A DNA stretch of 33,817 nucleotides, from assembly GCA_028290285.1 (NCBI GenBank), contig JAQGKD010000082.1, positions 1 through 33,817 on the forward strand, given 5' to 3'. Source of the DNA: Hyphomicrobiales bacterium (GTDB lineage: Bacteria; Pseudomonadota; Alphaproteobacteria; Rhizobiales; Beijerinckiaceae). The notes below the pieces were generated by a model. It ran no database searches and was not told the origin of the DNA. It saw only the letters and a program-made list of their open reading frames with translations. Shown in pieces: positions 24,115-33,152 of this stretch (within the stretch, counting starts at the first letter, position 1; every line of letters starts with the position of its first letter). The position numbers were made by a program, and so were the translations under genes.

Positions 24115-24549
24115 CTAGTCCGCCGCCCGCTCGTGCCAGGAGAACAAGCCTTTGCGCACGAACGCAAAACCATATTGTTGCGCAATCTGCCGACCCCGCG
24201 CGATGCGATAAGCCGCCATCGCAATGGCCAGCATGAGCACGAATGTCACGCCGAATCCCGCGAGTGCGCCGCCGAGATCGCCCAAAGCCGCGACTGGTTC
24301 GGTGGAAACGCGCACCAGCGCATCGACCACACGCCCGCCCGGAATGACGGGGTTCTCAAACAAGGCATAATCGAGAAAGCCCAACGCGCCGGCGAGCAGC
24401 GCGGCATAGCCGATGAGGCGGCTCGCCGGGCGCCATGTGCGCGCCACCGCGCGGCCGGTCGCGGCGGCGGCAGCCCCACCGAGCACCACGCTCAGCATCA
24501 CAGTCGTCCAGAGCGCATCCGGTCCGGCGGGAGCGATGATCTCGAGCAT
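24115..24549 (-). CDS. Small membrane protein attached to the liv operon
   Basis: The 144-residue protein has about three hydrophobic segments (near residues 12-34, 45-65 and 93-115) and a basic C-terminal part ending LFSWHERAAD. It starts by a TGATG overlap with livF, so it is made with the transporter. I believe similar proteins (DUF6867) occur next to liv genes in Hyphomicrobiales, but that recall is not checked. A role as an accessory transporter component is inferred from linkage alone; it has no ATPase or permease motifs. Confidence 0.72.
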   Translation of the reverse strand: MLEIIAPAGPDALWTTVMLSVVLGGAAAAATGRAVARTWRPASRLIGYAALLAGALGFLDYALFENPVIPGGRVVDALVRVSTEPVAALGDLGGALAGFGVTFVLMLAIAMAAYRIARGRQIAQQYGFAFVRKGLFSWHERAAD

Positions 24550-25313
24550 CAGTGACCACCTTCGAGATAGGCCGCCCGCACGTCGGCGCGCGCCAGCAAT
24601 TCGCGGCCCGTACCCGACATAGTGATGTTGCCGTTGACCATGACGTAACCGCGATCGGCGAGCTTCAGCGCGTGATAGGCGTTCTGTTCCACGAGAAAGA
24701 CGGTCAGCCCCTCCGTGCGGTTGAGGTCGCGGATGACGTCGAAAATCTGCTTCACGACCAGCGGCGCGAGGCCGAGCGAGGGCTCGTCGAGCATTAGCAG
24801 GCGCGGCCGGCTCATCAATGCGCGCGCAATGGCCAGCATTTGCTGCTCGCCGCCCGACAGCGTGCCGCCGCGTTGCGCAGCACGCTCCTTCAGGCGGGGG
24901 AAGATGGAGAACACCCGTTCGAGATCCGCGTCGAAATGCGCGAACTGGTCGACCGCCGCCCCCATTTGCAGATTTTCGAGCACGGACATGCGCGGAAAGA
25001 TCCGCCGGCCCTCGGGCGATTGGGCGAGGCCCATGCGCGCGATGCGATGCGTCGGCAAACGCGCGATATCCACGCCATCGAAAACGATCTCGCCCCGCCT
25101 TGCCTGCGGGCGGCCGAAGATCGTCATCATGAGTGTCGACTTGCCCGCGCCGTTCGCGCCGATGATCGTCACGATCTCACCCGCGAAGACTTCGATGTCG
25201 ACGCCCTTCAGCGCGACGATCTGGCCATAGGCGGCCTCGACGCCGCGCACGGCAAGCAGCGGCACGCCCTCCCGCGGGATGCGCACCTCTTCCGCTTGCG
25301 CCACAACGCTCAC
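24549..25313 (-). CDS. livF: Branched-chain amino acid ABC transporter ATPase LivF
   Basis: LivF is one of two ATPases powering Liv-type uptake on the cytoplasmic face. The 254-residue product has Walker A GANGAGKST (52-60), the signature LSGGEQQ (152-158) and Walker B LLMLDEP (172-178), followed by SLGLAPLVVKQIF, which is characteristic of LivF. An extra N-terminal tail of about 17 residues precedes the core. The start is GTG at 25313, overlapping the livG stop (GTGA), so the genes are coupled. Confidence 0.95.
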   Translation of the reverse strand: MSVVAQAEEVRIPREGVPLLAVRGVEAAYGQIVALKGVDIEVFAGEIVTIIGANGAGKSTLMMTIFGRPQARRGEIVFDGVDIARLPTHRIARMGLAQSPEGRRIFPRMSVLENLQMGAAVDQFAHFDADLERVFSIFPRLKERAAQRGGTLSGGEQQMLAIARALMSRPRLLMLDEPSLGLAPLVVKQIFDVIRDLNRTEGLTVFLVEQNAYHALKLADRGYVMVNGNITMSGTGRELLARADVRAAYLEGGH

Positions 25314-26251
25314 GTGTAGACCTCCGCGATTTCGGCTTCGACCTTATGCAGTTCCTCTTCGTCGGCGACGCCGAGATAGGCTGCGATCACACGGGGATCG
25401 TTTCGCACCTCTTCGGGCGTGCCATCGGAAATGCGCGTGCCGTAGTCGAGCACGATGACATGATCGGAGATCTGCATGACGACGCTCATGTCGTGCTCTA
25501 TGAGCAGGATCGACGTCCCCTGCCGCGCGCGGATCGAGCGCAGCAGGTCGTTCAACTCGGCGGATTCACGCGGGTTCAGCCCGGCGGCCGGCTCATCGAG
25601 GCACAAAAGAACGGGATCGGTGCACATGGCGCGCGCGATTTCCAGCCGCCGTTGTGCGCCGTACGGCAATGCACCCGCCGGATCGTCCGCGCGGTCGAGC
25701 AGCCCTATCTGTTCGAGCCAGTAGGCCGCCTTGTCGATGGCCGCCTTCTCGCTGGCGCGGTAGGATGGCAGCCCGAGCAATCCGAGAATGCTCATGCCCG
25801 AGGCATGCATCAGGCGATTGTGCTGCGCGACGATGAGGTTTTCGAGCACCGTCATGCCCGCGAAGAGCCGGATGTTCTGGAACGTCCTCGCCACGCGGGC
25901 ATATCGCGTGATCTCGAAATCGGGCATGCGCTCCAGCAGATAGAGATCGCCGTCCGCGAAACGCTTGCTACGCCGCCCGGTGCGCGTCAGCGCGGTCACG
26001 TCGGCTGGCAGCGCCCGCCCCTCGCGCGCCAGAGCGAGCCTGCCTTGGGAGGGTTTGTAAAAGCCCGTCACGCAATTGAAAACCGTCGTCTTGCCAGCGC
26101 CATTGGGCCCGATCAGCGCGGTGATATCGCCCCGCCCGACCTCGAAGGAGAGATCGTTCACAGCCACCAGCCCGCCGAATCGCATGGTGAGATGCTCGAC
26201 GACGAGCAGCGGATCGCTCGTGCAGCGTCGCGCGGGATCGGCGGCAGCCAT
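25310..26251 (-). CDS. livG: Branched-chain amino acid ABC transporter ATPase LivG
   Basis: LivG is the second ATPase of the Liv-type importer. The 313-residue product has Walker [10 protein letters not shown] (48-56), the LivG-type signature [15 protein letters not shown] and Walker [14 protein letters not shown], followed by [11 protein letters not shown]. It is somewhat longer than usual LivG (about 250-260) because of an insert between Walker A and the Q-loop, around [18 protein letters not shown], and a C-terminal extension. The ATG overlaps the livM stop (TGATG). Confidence 0.95.
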   Translation of the reverse strand: MAAADPARRCTSDPLLVVEHLTMRFGGLVAVNDLSFEVGRGDITALIGPNGAGKTTVFNCVTGFYKPSQGRLALAREGRALPADVTALTRTGRRSKRFADGDLYLLERMPDFEITRYARVARTFQNIRLFAGMTVLENLIVAQHNRLMHASGMSILGLLGLPSYRASEKAAIDKAAYWLEQIGLLDRADDPAGALPYGAQRRLEIARAMCTDPVLLCLDEPAAGLNPRESAELNDLLRSIRARQGTSILLIEHDMSVVMQISDHVIVLDYGTRISDGTPEEVRNDPRVIAAYLGVADEEELHKVEAEIAEVYT

Positions 26252-27774
26252 CAGCCGTGCCCTTCGTTGACGAGCGCACCCGAGACGCTCTTGCGCTTGC
26301 GGAAGATCACCGAGGGACTGCGCGCGGAAATCAGCCCGCGCGGCCGCCAGATCATCATGACCACCATCGCGAACCCGAAGATCAGCATGCGGTAGAGCGC
26401 CGGATCGAACGAGTTCCCAAAAATCTGCTTGAGAAAACTCAGTTCGCGCAGCACCTCGGTGCCACCCACCATGACGACCGCGGCCAGCGCGACACCGAAT
26501 TGCGACCCCATGCCGCCGAGCACGACGATGGCGAGGATGGTCGCGGATTCGACGAAGGTGAAACTGTCCGGATTGACGAAGCCCTGTCGCACGGCGAAAA
26601 ACGATCCCGCGAAGCCGCCGAACATGGCCCCCAGAGCAAAGGCCGTCAGCTTGGTGTTGGTCGTGTTGATGCCGAGCGATCGGCAGGCGATCTCATCCTC
26701 GCGCAGAGCCTCCCACGCGCGCCCGACCGGCATGCGCCGCAGCCGCAAGGTCACGAAATTGGTCAGCAAAGCGAGGCAGAGGATCAGGTAGAACAGGAAG
26801 ATCGTGCGGTGGATCGGGCTGAACTCGAGCCCGAAGGCCGCGGCGAACCCCGTCTCGCTGTCGGTGAACGGCAGGCCGAAGAAGGTGATGCGCGGGATCG
26901 ACATGATGCCCGCCTTGCCGTTGGTCAGATCGCTCCAGTTCGTCAGCACCGCGCCAATGATCTCGCCGAAAGCCAGCGTGACAATGGCGAGATAATCGCC
27001 CCGCAGGCGCAGAACCGGAAAGCCGAGGATGAGCCCCCAGGCCGCGGCGAACACGCCCGCCAGCGGCAGGCACAGCCAGAACGACAGGCCATATTGCGTC
27101 GACAGCAGCGCGTAGGCGTAAGCACCCACGGCATAAAAGGCGACATAGCCGAGGTCGAGCAACCCCGCGAGTCCGACCACGATATTCAGCCCCCAGCCGA
27201 GCATGACGAAGATCAGGATCTGGATGCCGTAATTATTGATCCATTTCAACGAGCCCGATGCGCCGAGAAACGCGAACATCAGCAGCGGGAAGGCGAACAG
27301 GACGGCAATTCCCGCCAACGGCAGCACGCGAGCCAGGAGCGCGCTTTGGGCCGTCGGCGCAGGCACATCCCGCGCGATGGCACCCCGCGCAGCGAGCCTG
27401 CGATCGAGCGCGATCCCGCCGCCGATCATCACCGCGCCAATCGCCATCCAGCCCACACCATCGGTGAGGCGAGAACCACCTTGCGTTGCCACGAGCGCCG
27501 CCCCCCCCACCAGCGGCCAGGTGCCGGGAACCGCCAGCAGGCGCGACCGCAAGTCGGCGAGCAGCAGCGCGCAGAGGCGGCCGAAAAAGACGAGCAGCAC
27601 CGCGATGACGAGCCACGACCAGCGCTGTTCCAGCACCAGACGATTGTCGAGATCCATCTGTGTGCCGAGCGCCAGGATCGGAAAGGCGAGCCCGGCAGAA
27701 ATCAGCGCCGCGAAACCCGCGTCACGAAGCGCATCGCGAAGCGGTGGAACGGGAGATGCGCCGGGCTCGCTCAT
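26251..27774 (-). CDS. livM: Branched-chain amino acid ABC transporter permease LivM (long form)
   Basis: LivM is one of the two membrane permeases. The 507-residue product is longer than the common forms (about 320-425). The conserved permease core occupies roughly the last 340 residues, with [21 protein letters not shown] and the EAA-like [17 protein letters not shown] loop. The N-terminal 165 residues hold several extra hydrophobic segments, including [19 protein letters not shown] and [18 protein letters not shown]. These resemble the LivM N-terminal extension (DUF3382) plus additional sequence. Start and stop overlap livH and livG by TGATG junctions. Confidence 0.93.
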   Translation of the reverse strand: MSEPGASPVPPLRDALRDAGFAALISAGLAFPILALGTQMDLDNRLVLEQRWSWLVIAVLLVFFGRLCALLLADLRSRLLAVPGTWPLVGGAALVATQGGSRLTDGVGWMAIGAVMIGGGIALDRRLAARGAIARDVPAPTAQSALLARVLPLAGIAVLFAFPLLMFAFLGASGSLKWINNYGIQILIFVMLGWGLNIVVGLAGLLDLGYVAFYAVGAYAYALLSTQYGLSFWLCLPLAGVFAAAWGLILGFPVLRLRGDYLAIVTLAFGEIIGAVLTNWSDLTNGKAGIMSIPRITFFGLPFTDSETGFAAAFGLEFSPIHRTIFLFYLILCLALLTNFVTLRLRRMPVGRAWEALREDEIACRSLGINTTNTKLTAFALGAMFGGFAGSFFAVRQGFVNPDSFTFVESATILAIVVLGGMGSQFGVALAAVVMVGGTEVLRELSFLKQIFGNSFDPALYRMLIFGFAMVVMMIWRPRGLISARSPSVIFRKRKSVSGALVNEGHG

Positions 27775-28691
27775 CAGACCTTCTCGACTTCCGGGCGGCC
27801 GAGGATGCCCGAGGGCATGAAGATCAGCGTCACCGCAAGAATGGAAAAAGCCGCGACATCCTTATAGTCGCTCGAAAAATAGGCTGACCAGAAGACCTCT
27901 ATCAGCCCGATCAGCAGGCCGCCCAGAACCGCGCCCGGCAGGGAGCCGATGCCCCCCAGCACGGCTGCTGTGAACGCCTTCACGCCGGGCACGAAGCCGT
28001 CGGCGAAATTCACGACGCCATAATACATCATGTAGAGAACACCCGCGACGGCCGCGAGCGCCGCGCCGATGACGAAGGTCAGCGAGATCGTGCGATCGAC
28101 GTCGATGCCCAGCAGCGCCGCCATGCCGCGATCCTGCTCGCAGGCGCGCTGCGCGCGGCCGAGCGCCGTCTTCTGCACGAGATACCAGAAGCCGACGAGC
28201 AGCACGCCGGTCACGGCCACGATCAAGATCTGCTTGTAGGACAACGTCACGTCGAAGGCGCCCCCACTCGTCACATGGATGACGTCGGTGAACATGGGTG
28301 GCACCGGCTTGTTGCGCGGCCCCTGCACGACCTGCACAAAATTCGACAGGAAGATGGACATGCCGATGGCCGAGATCAGCGGCGCGAGCCGGAACGATCC
28401 GCGCAGCGGCCGATAGGCGACACGCTCGATAGCCCAGCTCCAGAGCGCCGTCAGCGCCATGGCGACCACCAGCACCACGACGAAGGCCAACGCCAGCGAG
28501 GTCACTCCGAAGAATTGCGTGATCGCGAGAAAGATGATGAGCGCGATGAAGGCCGACAGCATGAACACGTCGCCATGCGCGAAATTGACCATGCCGATGA
28601 TGCCGAAAACCATGGTGTAGCCGATAGCGATCAGGCCGTAGATCGCCCCGAGCGTTACGCCGTTAATCAATTGCTGAAGAAAATTTTCCAT
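27774..28691 (-). CDS. livH: Branched-chain amino acid ABC transporter permease LivH
   Basis: LivH is the partner permease of LivM. The 305-residue product is of normal length with about eight hydrophobic segments. Family motifs are [20 protein letters not shown] followed by [10 protein letters not shown] near the N terminus, the EAA-like loop [19 protein letters not shown], and [20 protein letters not shown] near the end. ATG at 28691 has GGAG upstream. It is the first gene of the tightly packed liv operon and follows the peptidase gene after 79 bp. Confidence 0.95.
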   Translation of the reverse strand: MENFLQQLINGVTLGAIYGLIAIGYTMVFGIIGMVNFAHGDVFMLSAFIALIIFLAITQFFGVTSLALAFVVVLVVAMALTALWSWAIERVAYRPLRGSFRLAPLISAIGMSIFLSNFVQVVQGPRNKPVPPMFTDVIHVTSGGAFDVTLSYKQILIVAVTGVLLVGFWYLVQKTALGRAQRACEQDRGMAALLGIDVDRTISLTFVIGAALAAVAGVLYMMYYGVVNFADGFVPGVKAFTAAVLGGIGSLPGAVLGGLLIGLIEVFWSAYFSSDYKDVAAFSILAVTLIFMPSGILGRPEVEKV

Positions 28692-28770
28692 GCGACTCCG
28701 AAAATCACCGAGTGTCGGCTGCCTGCGAGGCTAGCAAGCGCCATGCCCGCGGTCCAGCCACGCCGGCCCG

Positions 28771-29751
28771 TCACCCCCACAGATCGCGCCACGCGGGAAG
28801 CGCCCCGGCGAAGGGCAACGCACGTGCCTCGAACACCGCGCGCGCAATGGCGCGGGCGAGGCAATCGGCCGCCGCCACGCCGATCTCGATCAGGTCGCGC
28901 CCATCGGGCGGCGTGGCATGCCGCGCCGTCGCCGCCGAAAACACGAGATCGCCGTCAAGCGCAGCATGGGCCGGACGCAAGGCGCGCCCCATCCCGTCCT
29001 GCGCCATCATGGCCATGCGCTTCGCCCCGACGCGGCTGAGCATGGCATCTGTCGCCACGATGGCGATGGTGGTGTTCTCGGGAAAGGCGCCTTTCATGCG
29101 TGGCGAGAGATCCGGCATGGCGGCGGGCCAGCCCAGTCCGCCGAACTCGCCGCCGCGCTCGAAGGGAGCCGCCCAGAAATGCGGGCCGCCCCCGACCATC
29201 GCGGAGCCGATGGCGTTCACCGCGACCAGCGCACCAACGCAATAGCCGCCACGTGTCACCGCGCTGGCGGAGCCGATGCCGCCCTTCAGATCGACGGTCG
29301 TGGCGCCAAGCCCGGCCCCATGCGACCCCAAGGCAAAATCGAGCCCCGCCGCCTCCGCGGCCGCGAAGCCGAGGTCGCGGTAGGGCGCGTGACGGCCCCA
29401 GTCCTTGTTGCCGCCATTGAGAAGGTCGAAGAGGATCGCGCCGGGCACGATGGGCACCAGCGCGCCCCGCACGGCAAAGCCGCGCCCCTGCGCGCGCAAC
29501 CAGGCAAGAACGCCGCCCATCGCGTCGAGGCCGAAGGCCGAGCCGCCCGAAAGCACCAGGGCATCCACCTGCTCCACGGTCATGCCGGGCTCCAGCAACG
29601 AGACGTCCCGCGTACCCGGAGCACCGCCGCTGATCGCGATGGAAGCCGTTGCCGGAGCGTCGAAAACGACGGCAGTCACGCCGGAGCCCAGCGCCGCATC
29701 CTCGGCATGGCCGACAGACAATCCGGCGACATCGCTGATGAGATTGCGCAT
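28771..29751 (-). CDS. P1 family peptidase (S58, DmpA/NylC-like Ntn hydrolase)
   Basis: The 326-residue protein belongs to the self-processing P1/S58 family, which includes the L-aminopeptidase DmpA, beta-peptidyl aminopeptidases and the nylon-oligomer hydrolase NylC. Typical blocks are MRNLISDVAGLSVGHAED, VLSGGSAFGLDAMGGV, IVPGAILFDLLNGG and GGIGSASAVTRGGYCVGALV. The motif ENTTIAIVATDA places the likely autocleavage between Asn226 and Thr227, with Thr227 as the new N-terminal nucleophile. That would give an alpha chain of about 226 and a beta chain of about 100 residues. No signal peptide is seen, so it is probably cytoplasmic. It is upstream of the liv operon on the same strand and divergent from ccdA across 128 bp. 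Confidence 0.9.
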   Translation of the reverse strand: MRNLISDVAGLSVGHAEDAALGSGVTAVVFDAPATASIAISGGAPGTRDVSLLEPGMTVEQVDALVLSGGSAFGLDAMGGVLAWLRAQGRGFAVRGALVPIVPGAILFDLLNGGNKDWGRHAPYRDLGFAAAEAAGLDFALGSHGAGLGATTVDLKGGIGSASAVTRGGYCVGALVAVNAIGSAMVGGGPHFWAAPFERGGEFGGLGWPAAMPDLSPRMKGAFPENTTIAIVATDAMLSRVGAKRMAMMAQDGMGRALRPAHAALDGDLVFSAATARHATPPDGRDLIEIGVAAADCLARAIARAVFEARALPFAGALPAWRDLWG

Positions 29752-29879
29752 GCGATTTGCCCCTCCCGGCGATCACGAGACGCAGAGTCGCGCGTCCTCG
29801 CCCTATTCCCGCCCGCCGTCATGCCGTATGGACGTTCCGGAACGGGGCGCGATCGATGCCGTCCCGCCGACGAGGTTCC
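29752..29879. promoter_or_regulatory. Divergent intergenic region, peptidase / ccdA
   Basis: This 128-bp gap must hold the promoters of the P1 peptidase (and possibly the liv genes) and of ccdA. An in-frame ATG for ccdA at 29856 lies inside it. No clear promoter boxes were identified. Confidence 0.35.
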
Positions 29880-30611
29880 ATGGCCACCGACGTCACGCTT
29901 CCCGCAGCCGCTCTCGCCGGCGTGCTGTCTTTTCTCAGCCCCTGCGTTCTGCCGCTGGTACCACCCTACCTGACCTTCATCGCGGGCACCACGATTGAGG
30001 ATCTCTCGGACGAAGGGGTCAAAGGCGCACGCCGCGACGTCGCGCTCGCGGCCATTCTCTTCGTGCTGGGCTTCTCGACGGTCTTCGTCGCCCTGGGTGC
30101 GACCGCCTCCCTTTTCGGGCAGGTCATCCGCGCGCATCTCGACACGCTGTCGCTGCTGGCCGGCATAGCCATCATTGCCATGGGGCTGCACTTTCTGGGC
30201 GTCTTCCGCCTCGCCTTCCTGTACCGCGAGAAGCGCGTGCAGGTGGAGCGCCCCGTTGGCCTGTGGGGCGCTTACATCATGGGGCTGGCCTTCGCTTTCG
30301 GCTGGACACCGTGCATCGGCCCGATCCTCGCAGCCATCCTCGCCGTGGCCGGATCGGAGGATACGGTGTCGCGCGGCATGATCCTGCTGGCGGCCTATTC
30401 GGCGGGCCTCGGCGTGCCCTTCCTCGTCGCCGCGCTCGCCATCGAGCCCTTCATGGCCTTCATCGCCCGCTTCCGCAGCCATTTCGGTCTGGTCGAGAAG
30501 GTCGTCGGCGTTCTTCTGGTCCTGACGGGCATCGGCTTCATGACCGGCGCAATGCAGAACGTCAGTTTCTGGCTGCTGGAGACGTTCCCGGTGCTGTCCC
30601 GCCTCGGCTGA
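29880..30611 (+). CDS. ccdA: Cytochrome c biogenesis protein CcdA
   Basis: CcdA is an inner-membrane thiol-redox transporter that passes reducing power from cytoplasmic thioredoxin to periplasmic apocytochrome c or other thiol proteins. The 243-residue product has about six membrane segments. The two active Cys are visible: one in SFLSPCVLPLVPPY near residue 22 and one in FGWTPCIGPILAAI in the fourth segment. Start at 29880 (MATDVTLPAA) gives the normal N terminus; 29856 is an alternative. No partner thioredoxin-like gene (ccsX/resA type) is adjacent. Confidence 0.94.
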   Translation: MATDVTLPAAALAGVLSFLSPCVLPLVPPYLTFIAGTTIEDLSDEGVKGARRDVALAAILFVLGFSTVFVALGATASLFGQVIRAHLDTLSLLAGIAIIAMGLHFLGVFRLAFLYREKRVQVERPVGLWGAYIMGLAFAFGWTPCIGPILAAILAVAGSEDTVSRGMILLAAYSAGLGVPFLVAALAIEPFMAFIARFRSHFGLVEKVVGVLLVLTGIGFMTGAMQNVSFWLLETFPVLSRLG

Positions 30612-30677
30612 GATCTCGACAGTGGCAGGCGGCACGCTTATCTACCGGCCTGAACGCCCTTTCAGGACCAAGCCCCC

Positions 30678-31229
30678 ATGCGTACGTCGGACGCCGACAT
30701 CCTCATCGTTCCCGGCCTCAACGGCTCGGGCCTCGAACATTGGCAGACCCGCTGGCAGCAGAAGCTGCGGACGGCGCGCCGCGTCGAGCAGGAGAATTGG
30801 GACAACCCGACCCACGCCGCCTGGGTCGGCTCATTGCGCAAGGCCATTGAGGAAGCGGAGCGTCCGGTCATCCTGATCGCCCATTCTCTCGGCGTTCACG
30901 CCATCGCCCATGCCGCCAGGCATTTCGCGCCGGGCAAGGTGATCGGCGCGTTTCTGGTCGCCCCTCCGTCCGAAGAAGTGCTGCGCAGTTTCGATAGCGT
31001 CGACACCGGCTTCGAGGAAGCGCCACGCGACCCGCTGCCGTTCCCCTCGCTGCTGGTCGCCAGCCGCAACGATCCCTATGCCACCTATGAATCGAGCGAA
31101 GATCTCGCCTATGCATGGGGCTCGGCCATCGTCGACGCGGGAGAAGCCGGTCACATCAATCCGGACTCCGGCCACGGCCCCTGGCCCGAGGGGCTCATGA
31201 GCCTCGCCGCCTTCCTCGCCAAGCTCTGA
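30678..31229 (+). CDS. RBBP9/YdeN family alpha/beta hydrolase
   Basis: The 183-residue protein is a small serine hydrolase of the RBBP9/YdeN type. It begins with DILIVPGLNGSGLEHWQTRW and has the nucleophile elbow AHSLG (Ser near residue 70), the acid in SRNDPYAT and the closing His region GHINPDSGHGPWPEG. These proteins are cytoplasmic and their natural substrates are mostly unknown. AGGA lies upstream of ATG at 30678. It follows ccdA by 66 bp and is closed by a strong hairpin. Confidence 0.88.
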   Translation: MRTSDADILIVPGLNGSGLEHWQTRWQQKLRTARRVEQENWDNPTHAAWVGSLRKAIEEAERPVILIAHSLGVHAIAHAARHFAPGKVIGAFLVAPPSEEVLRSFDSVDTGFEEAPRDPLPFPSLLVASRNDPYATYESSEDLAYAWGSAIVDAGEAGHINPDSGHGPWPEGLMSLAAFLAKL

Positions 31230-31246
31230 CGGCGCGCGCAAAAAAA

Positions 31247-31270
31247 GCCCCGGACATCGAAGTCCGGGGC
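31247..31270. terminator. Bidirectional rho-independent terminator
   Basis: A perfect 9-bp stem (GCCCCGGAC/GTCCGGGGC) with loop ATCGAA lies between convergent genes. The minus strand has seven T directly after it (31240-31246 on the + strand are A), strong for the lipoprotein gene; the + strand has TCTTCT, weaker for the hydrolase gene. Confidence 0.85.
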
Positions 31271-31306
31271 TCTTCTGCATCGCTCAGTCAGATGACCGGG
31301 AAAGCC

Positions 31307-31579
31307 TCAGCGGCAAACCGTCCGGTCATAACGCGAGCTGTAATGGCAACGCTTGCGGTGATGATAGCGAGGACGCGTGGCGTCCGCGATGACCGCTCCG
31401 CCAGCAGCGCCGATAGCGCCGCCAATCAAGGCGCCGCCGCCCGTACCCGTCGCAACACCGCCGACGACTGCGCCAGCCGCACCGCCGATGGCAGCGCCGG
31501 TCAGAAGCCGGTCGTCACGAGCCGAGCAGGCGCCGAGGGTCAGGGCAACTGCCGACACCAGGATAATTTTCTTCATCAT
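31307..31579 (-). CDS. Glycine-zipper lipoprotein
   Basis: The 90-residue product starts MMKKIILVSAVALTLGACSA, a lipoprotein signal peptide with lipobox LGAC, so the mature chain should be lipidated at that Cys. It continues with a glycine-zipper of alternating small residues (GGAAGAVVGGVATGTGGGAL and following). It ends in a basic, His/Arg/Tyr-rich tail with one Cys (RYHHRKRCHYSSRYD). Glycine zippers insert into or associate with membranes, as in outer-membrane lipoproteins. Upstream starts exist (to 31612), but the chosen one begins at the signal peptide. The function is unknown. Confidence 0.78.
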   Translation of the reverse strand: MMKKIILVSAVALTLGACSARDDRLLTGAAIGGAAGAVVGGVATGTGGGALIGGAIGAAGGAVIADATRPRYHHRKRCHYSSRYDRTVCR

Positions 31580-31614
31580 TTGATCGCGTCCGTAATCGAG
31601 TGATATCGCCAAGC

Positions 31615-32373
31615 TTAACGTGGCTCGAGCTTGGGAGTTCCGAAATCATTGGGACTTCTTGGAAAAGTTCCGGCGGCCTCGATCACCACGCAGACCTGAT
31701 GTCCCGTCGGCACGAAGCTGTCGTAGCGGTAGGACAGGCCCGTCCGCGCGATGAACTCCTGGAACGCCTTGAACTCGTGCTGCAACCAGCCCGGATAATT
31801 CCAGTATTCGTCGAACAGCACCACCGTCCCGGGAACAACGCGTCCTTCGAGACCACGAAGGACGAAATCGGCGGACGAATAGAGATCGCTGTCGATATGC
31901 AGGAATGCGACCGGCCCGGAATGCTGCTTGAGAAAACCCTCGAGCGTGTCGGAGAACCAGCCCTTCACGAGCGTGACATGCTCGGGCACGCGCGGCAGCG
32001 GCTGGGCGAAGAAACCCTTGCGAAGATAGGCGAACCAGCCTTCCGGCAAGCCCTCGAAACTGTCGAACCCATAGATGGGGGCGCTGCGCATCTTTGCGAT
32101 CTGGCGGATCGAATCGCCCCCCGCCACCCCGAATTCCATAATGAGTCCGTCTTTCGGAGCAAGCGAGAGAGCGTGCGTCAGCTGTTCCTCGCGCGTCGCA
32201 AACTGCAGGGCGGTGAGCAGGCGTTTCTCGAAATAGCGGGCGCTCTGCAGAGCAGCACGCAATTTCGCGACCTCATAGACATTGTAGCTGTCGTTCGCCT
32301 TGCGCAGGAGCGGATGCTGCTGAACGGTTCGCGCGGCGGCTCGGTCGAAGAGGCTTAGGATAGGCGCTAGCAT
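31615..32373 (-). CDS. TylF/MycF-like methyltransferase
   Basis: The 252-residue protein resembles the TylF family of SAM-dependent sugar O-methyltransferases. Visible features are the SAM-binding LIMEFGVAGGDSIRQIA, FDSFEGLPEGW, the block FLHIDSDLYSSADFVL with its metal-binding Asp residues, and the motif VVLFDEYWNYPGW. TylF proteins act on macrolide sugars, but many bacterial homologues sit outside antibiotic clusters and may modify other sugars, for example on polysaccharides. AGGGG precedes the ATG at 32373. Neighbours give no clue to its substrate: a lipoprotein gene follows, and a DUF4337 gene is divergent. Confidence 0.82.
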   Translation of the reverse strand: MLAPILSLFDRAAARTVQQHPLLRKANDSYNVYEVAKLRAALQSARYFEKRLLTALQFATREEQLTHALSLAPKDGLIMEFGVAGGDSIRQIAKMRSAPIYGFDSFEGLPEGWFAYLRKGFFAQPLPRVPEHVTLVKGWFSDTLEGFLKQHSGPVAFLHIDSDLYSSADFVLRGLEGRVVPGTVVLFDEYWNYPGWLQHEFKAFQEFIARTGLSYRYDSFVPTGHQVCVVIEAAGTFPRSPNDFGTPKLEPR

Positions 32374-32536
32374 GATTGACCCCTGATTTCCCCTAGGGCC
32401 ATGAACGCGTGGGGAGGGAAACGCAAGGCAGAAACGGGCCGCCAGCTGAAACCCGGCCAATCGCCGTTGCCTCCGTCACATCCTTTTCGTACCTCTGAAG
32501 CAGGATTCGAGTCAGAGATCCAGGAGCGGAGCACCC
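32374..32536. promoter_or_regulatory. Divergent intergenic region, TylF-like / DUF4337
   Basis: This 163-bp gap should carry both promoters. A small hairpin (CTCTGA/TCAGAG, 32493-32517) and CAGGAG, the ribosome-binding site of the DUF4337 gene, lie near its right end. Confidence 0.35.
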
Positions 32537-33130
32537 ATGTCCGAAGCGATTCACGAAGTTGCCCACGAGGCGACCCACGAAGCAGCCCACAGCGGCAAGA
32601 GCACGGCCAAGTGGATCGGCCTGCTGATCTCTATTCTGGCCCTGTTCCTTGCAGTTTCCGAGATGCTCGGAAAATCAGCCCAGACCCACGGCCTCGCCCT
32701 GAACATTCAGGCGAGCGACACCTGGAATTTCTTCCAGGCGAAGACGATCCGGCAGACCGTCCTGCGGACGGCGGTGGAAAACGCAAAAATCGAGCAGCCC
32801 GGCGACAAGGCCGAGTTGGACAAGCAGATCGCGGCCTGGCAGGCCAACATCGATCGCTGGGAAAGCGAGCCGAGCACGAGCGAAGGCCGCAAGGAACTCG
32901 TGGCCCGCGCAAAGCACATCGAGCACGAACGGGACACGTATCTGGGCCAGTACCATGCCTATGAGATCGCCTCGCTCTTCATCCAGCTCGGCATCGTCCT
33001 CGCCTCGGTCTGCCTGCTGTCCTCGCTCCTCGGCTTCGCCGTCGCAGCCGGCCTGATCGGCGCTGGCGGAATCGTCCTGCTGGCAGGGACCTATTTCAAT
33101 GTGCCGGTCGTGATGGCCCTGCTGCACTGA
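32537..33130 (+). CDS. DUF4337 family membrane protein
   Basis: The 197-residue product matches DUF4337, a family of unknown function. It has an N-terminal cytoplasmic stretch, a hydrophobic segment (WIGLLISILALFLAVSEML), and a long helical middle with FFQAKTIRQTVLRTAVE and many charged residues (coiled-coil-like, about residues 65-140). Two further hydrophobic segments lie at the C-terminal end. The first 20 residues hold His at 6, 10, 14 and 18, spaced i+4 on a predicted helix. CAGGAG precedes the ATG. It is closed by the shared terminator with rpsD. Confidence 0.8.
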   Translation: MSEAIHEVAHEATHEAAHSGKSTAKWIGLLISILALFLAVSEMLGKSAQTHGLALNIQASDTWNFFQAKTIRQTVLRTAVENAKIEQPGDKAELDKQIAAWQANIDRWESEPSTSEGRKELVARAKHIEHERDTYLGQYHAYEIASLFIQLGIVLASVCLLSSLLGFAVAAGLIGAGGIVLLAGTYFNVPVVMALLH

Positions 33131-33152
33131 GCGGGCGTCGGGAATAAAAAAA

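Noticed and set aside
22793..24118. 441-codon + strand frame opposite livK
   Set aside because: It mirrors livK, whose signal peptide and binding-protein motifs are clear; the + frame has no recognisable features.
26257..27867. 536-codon + strand frame opposite livM
   Set aside because: Its translation is dominated by Gln, Arg, Glu and His, a typical reverse-frame artefact of a membrane protein gene.
32493..32520. tRNA-like T-arm string (GATTCGAGTC)
   Set aside because: No acceptor stem, D-arm or anticodon arm can be drawn around it; it is a small hairpin in a divergent intergenic region.
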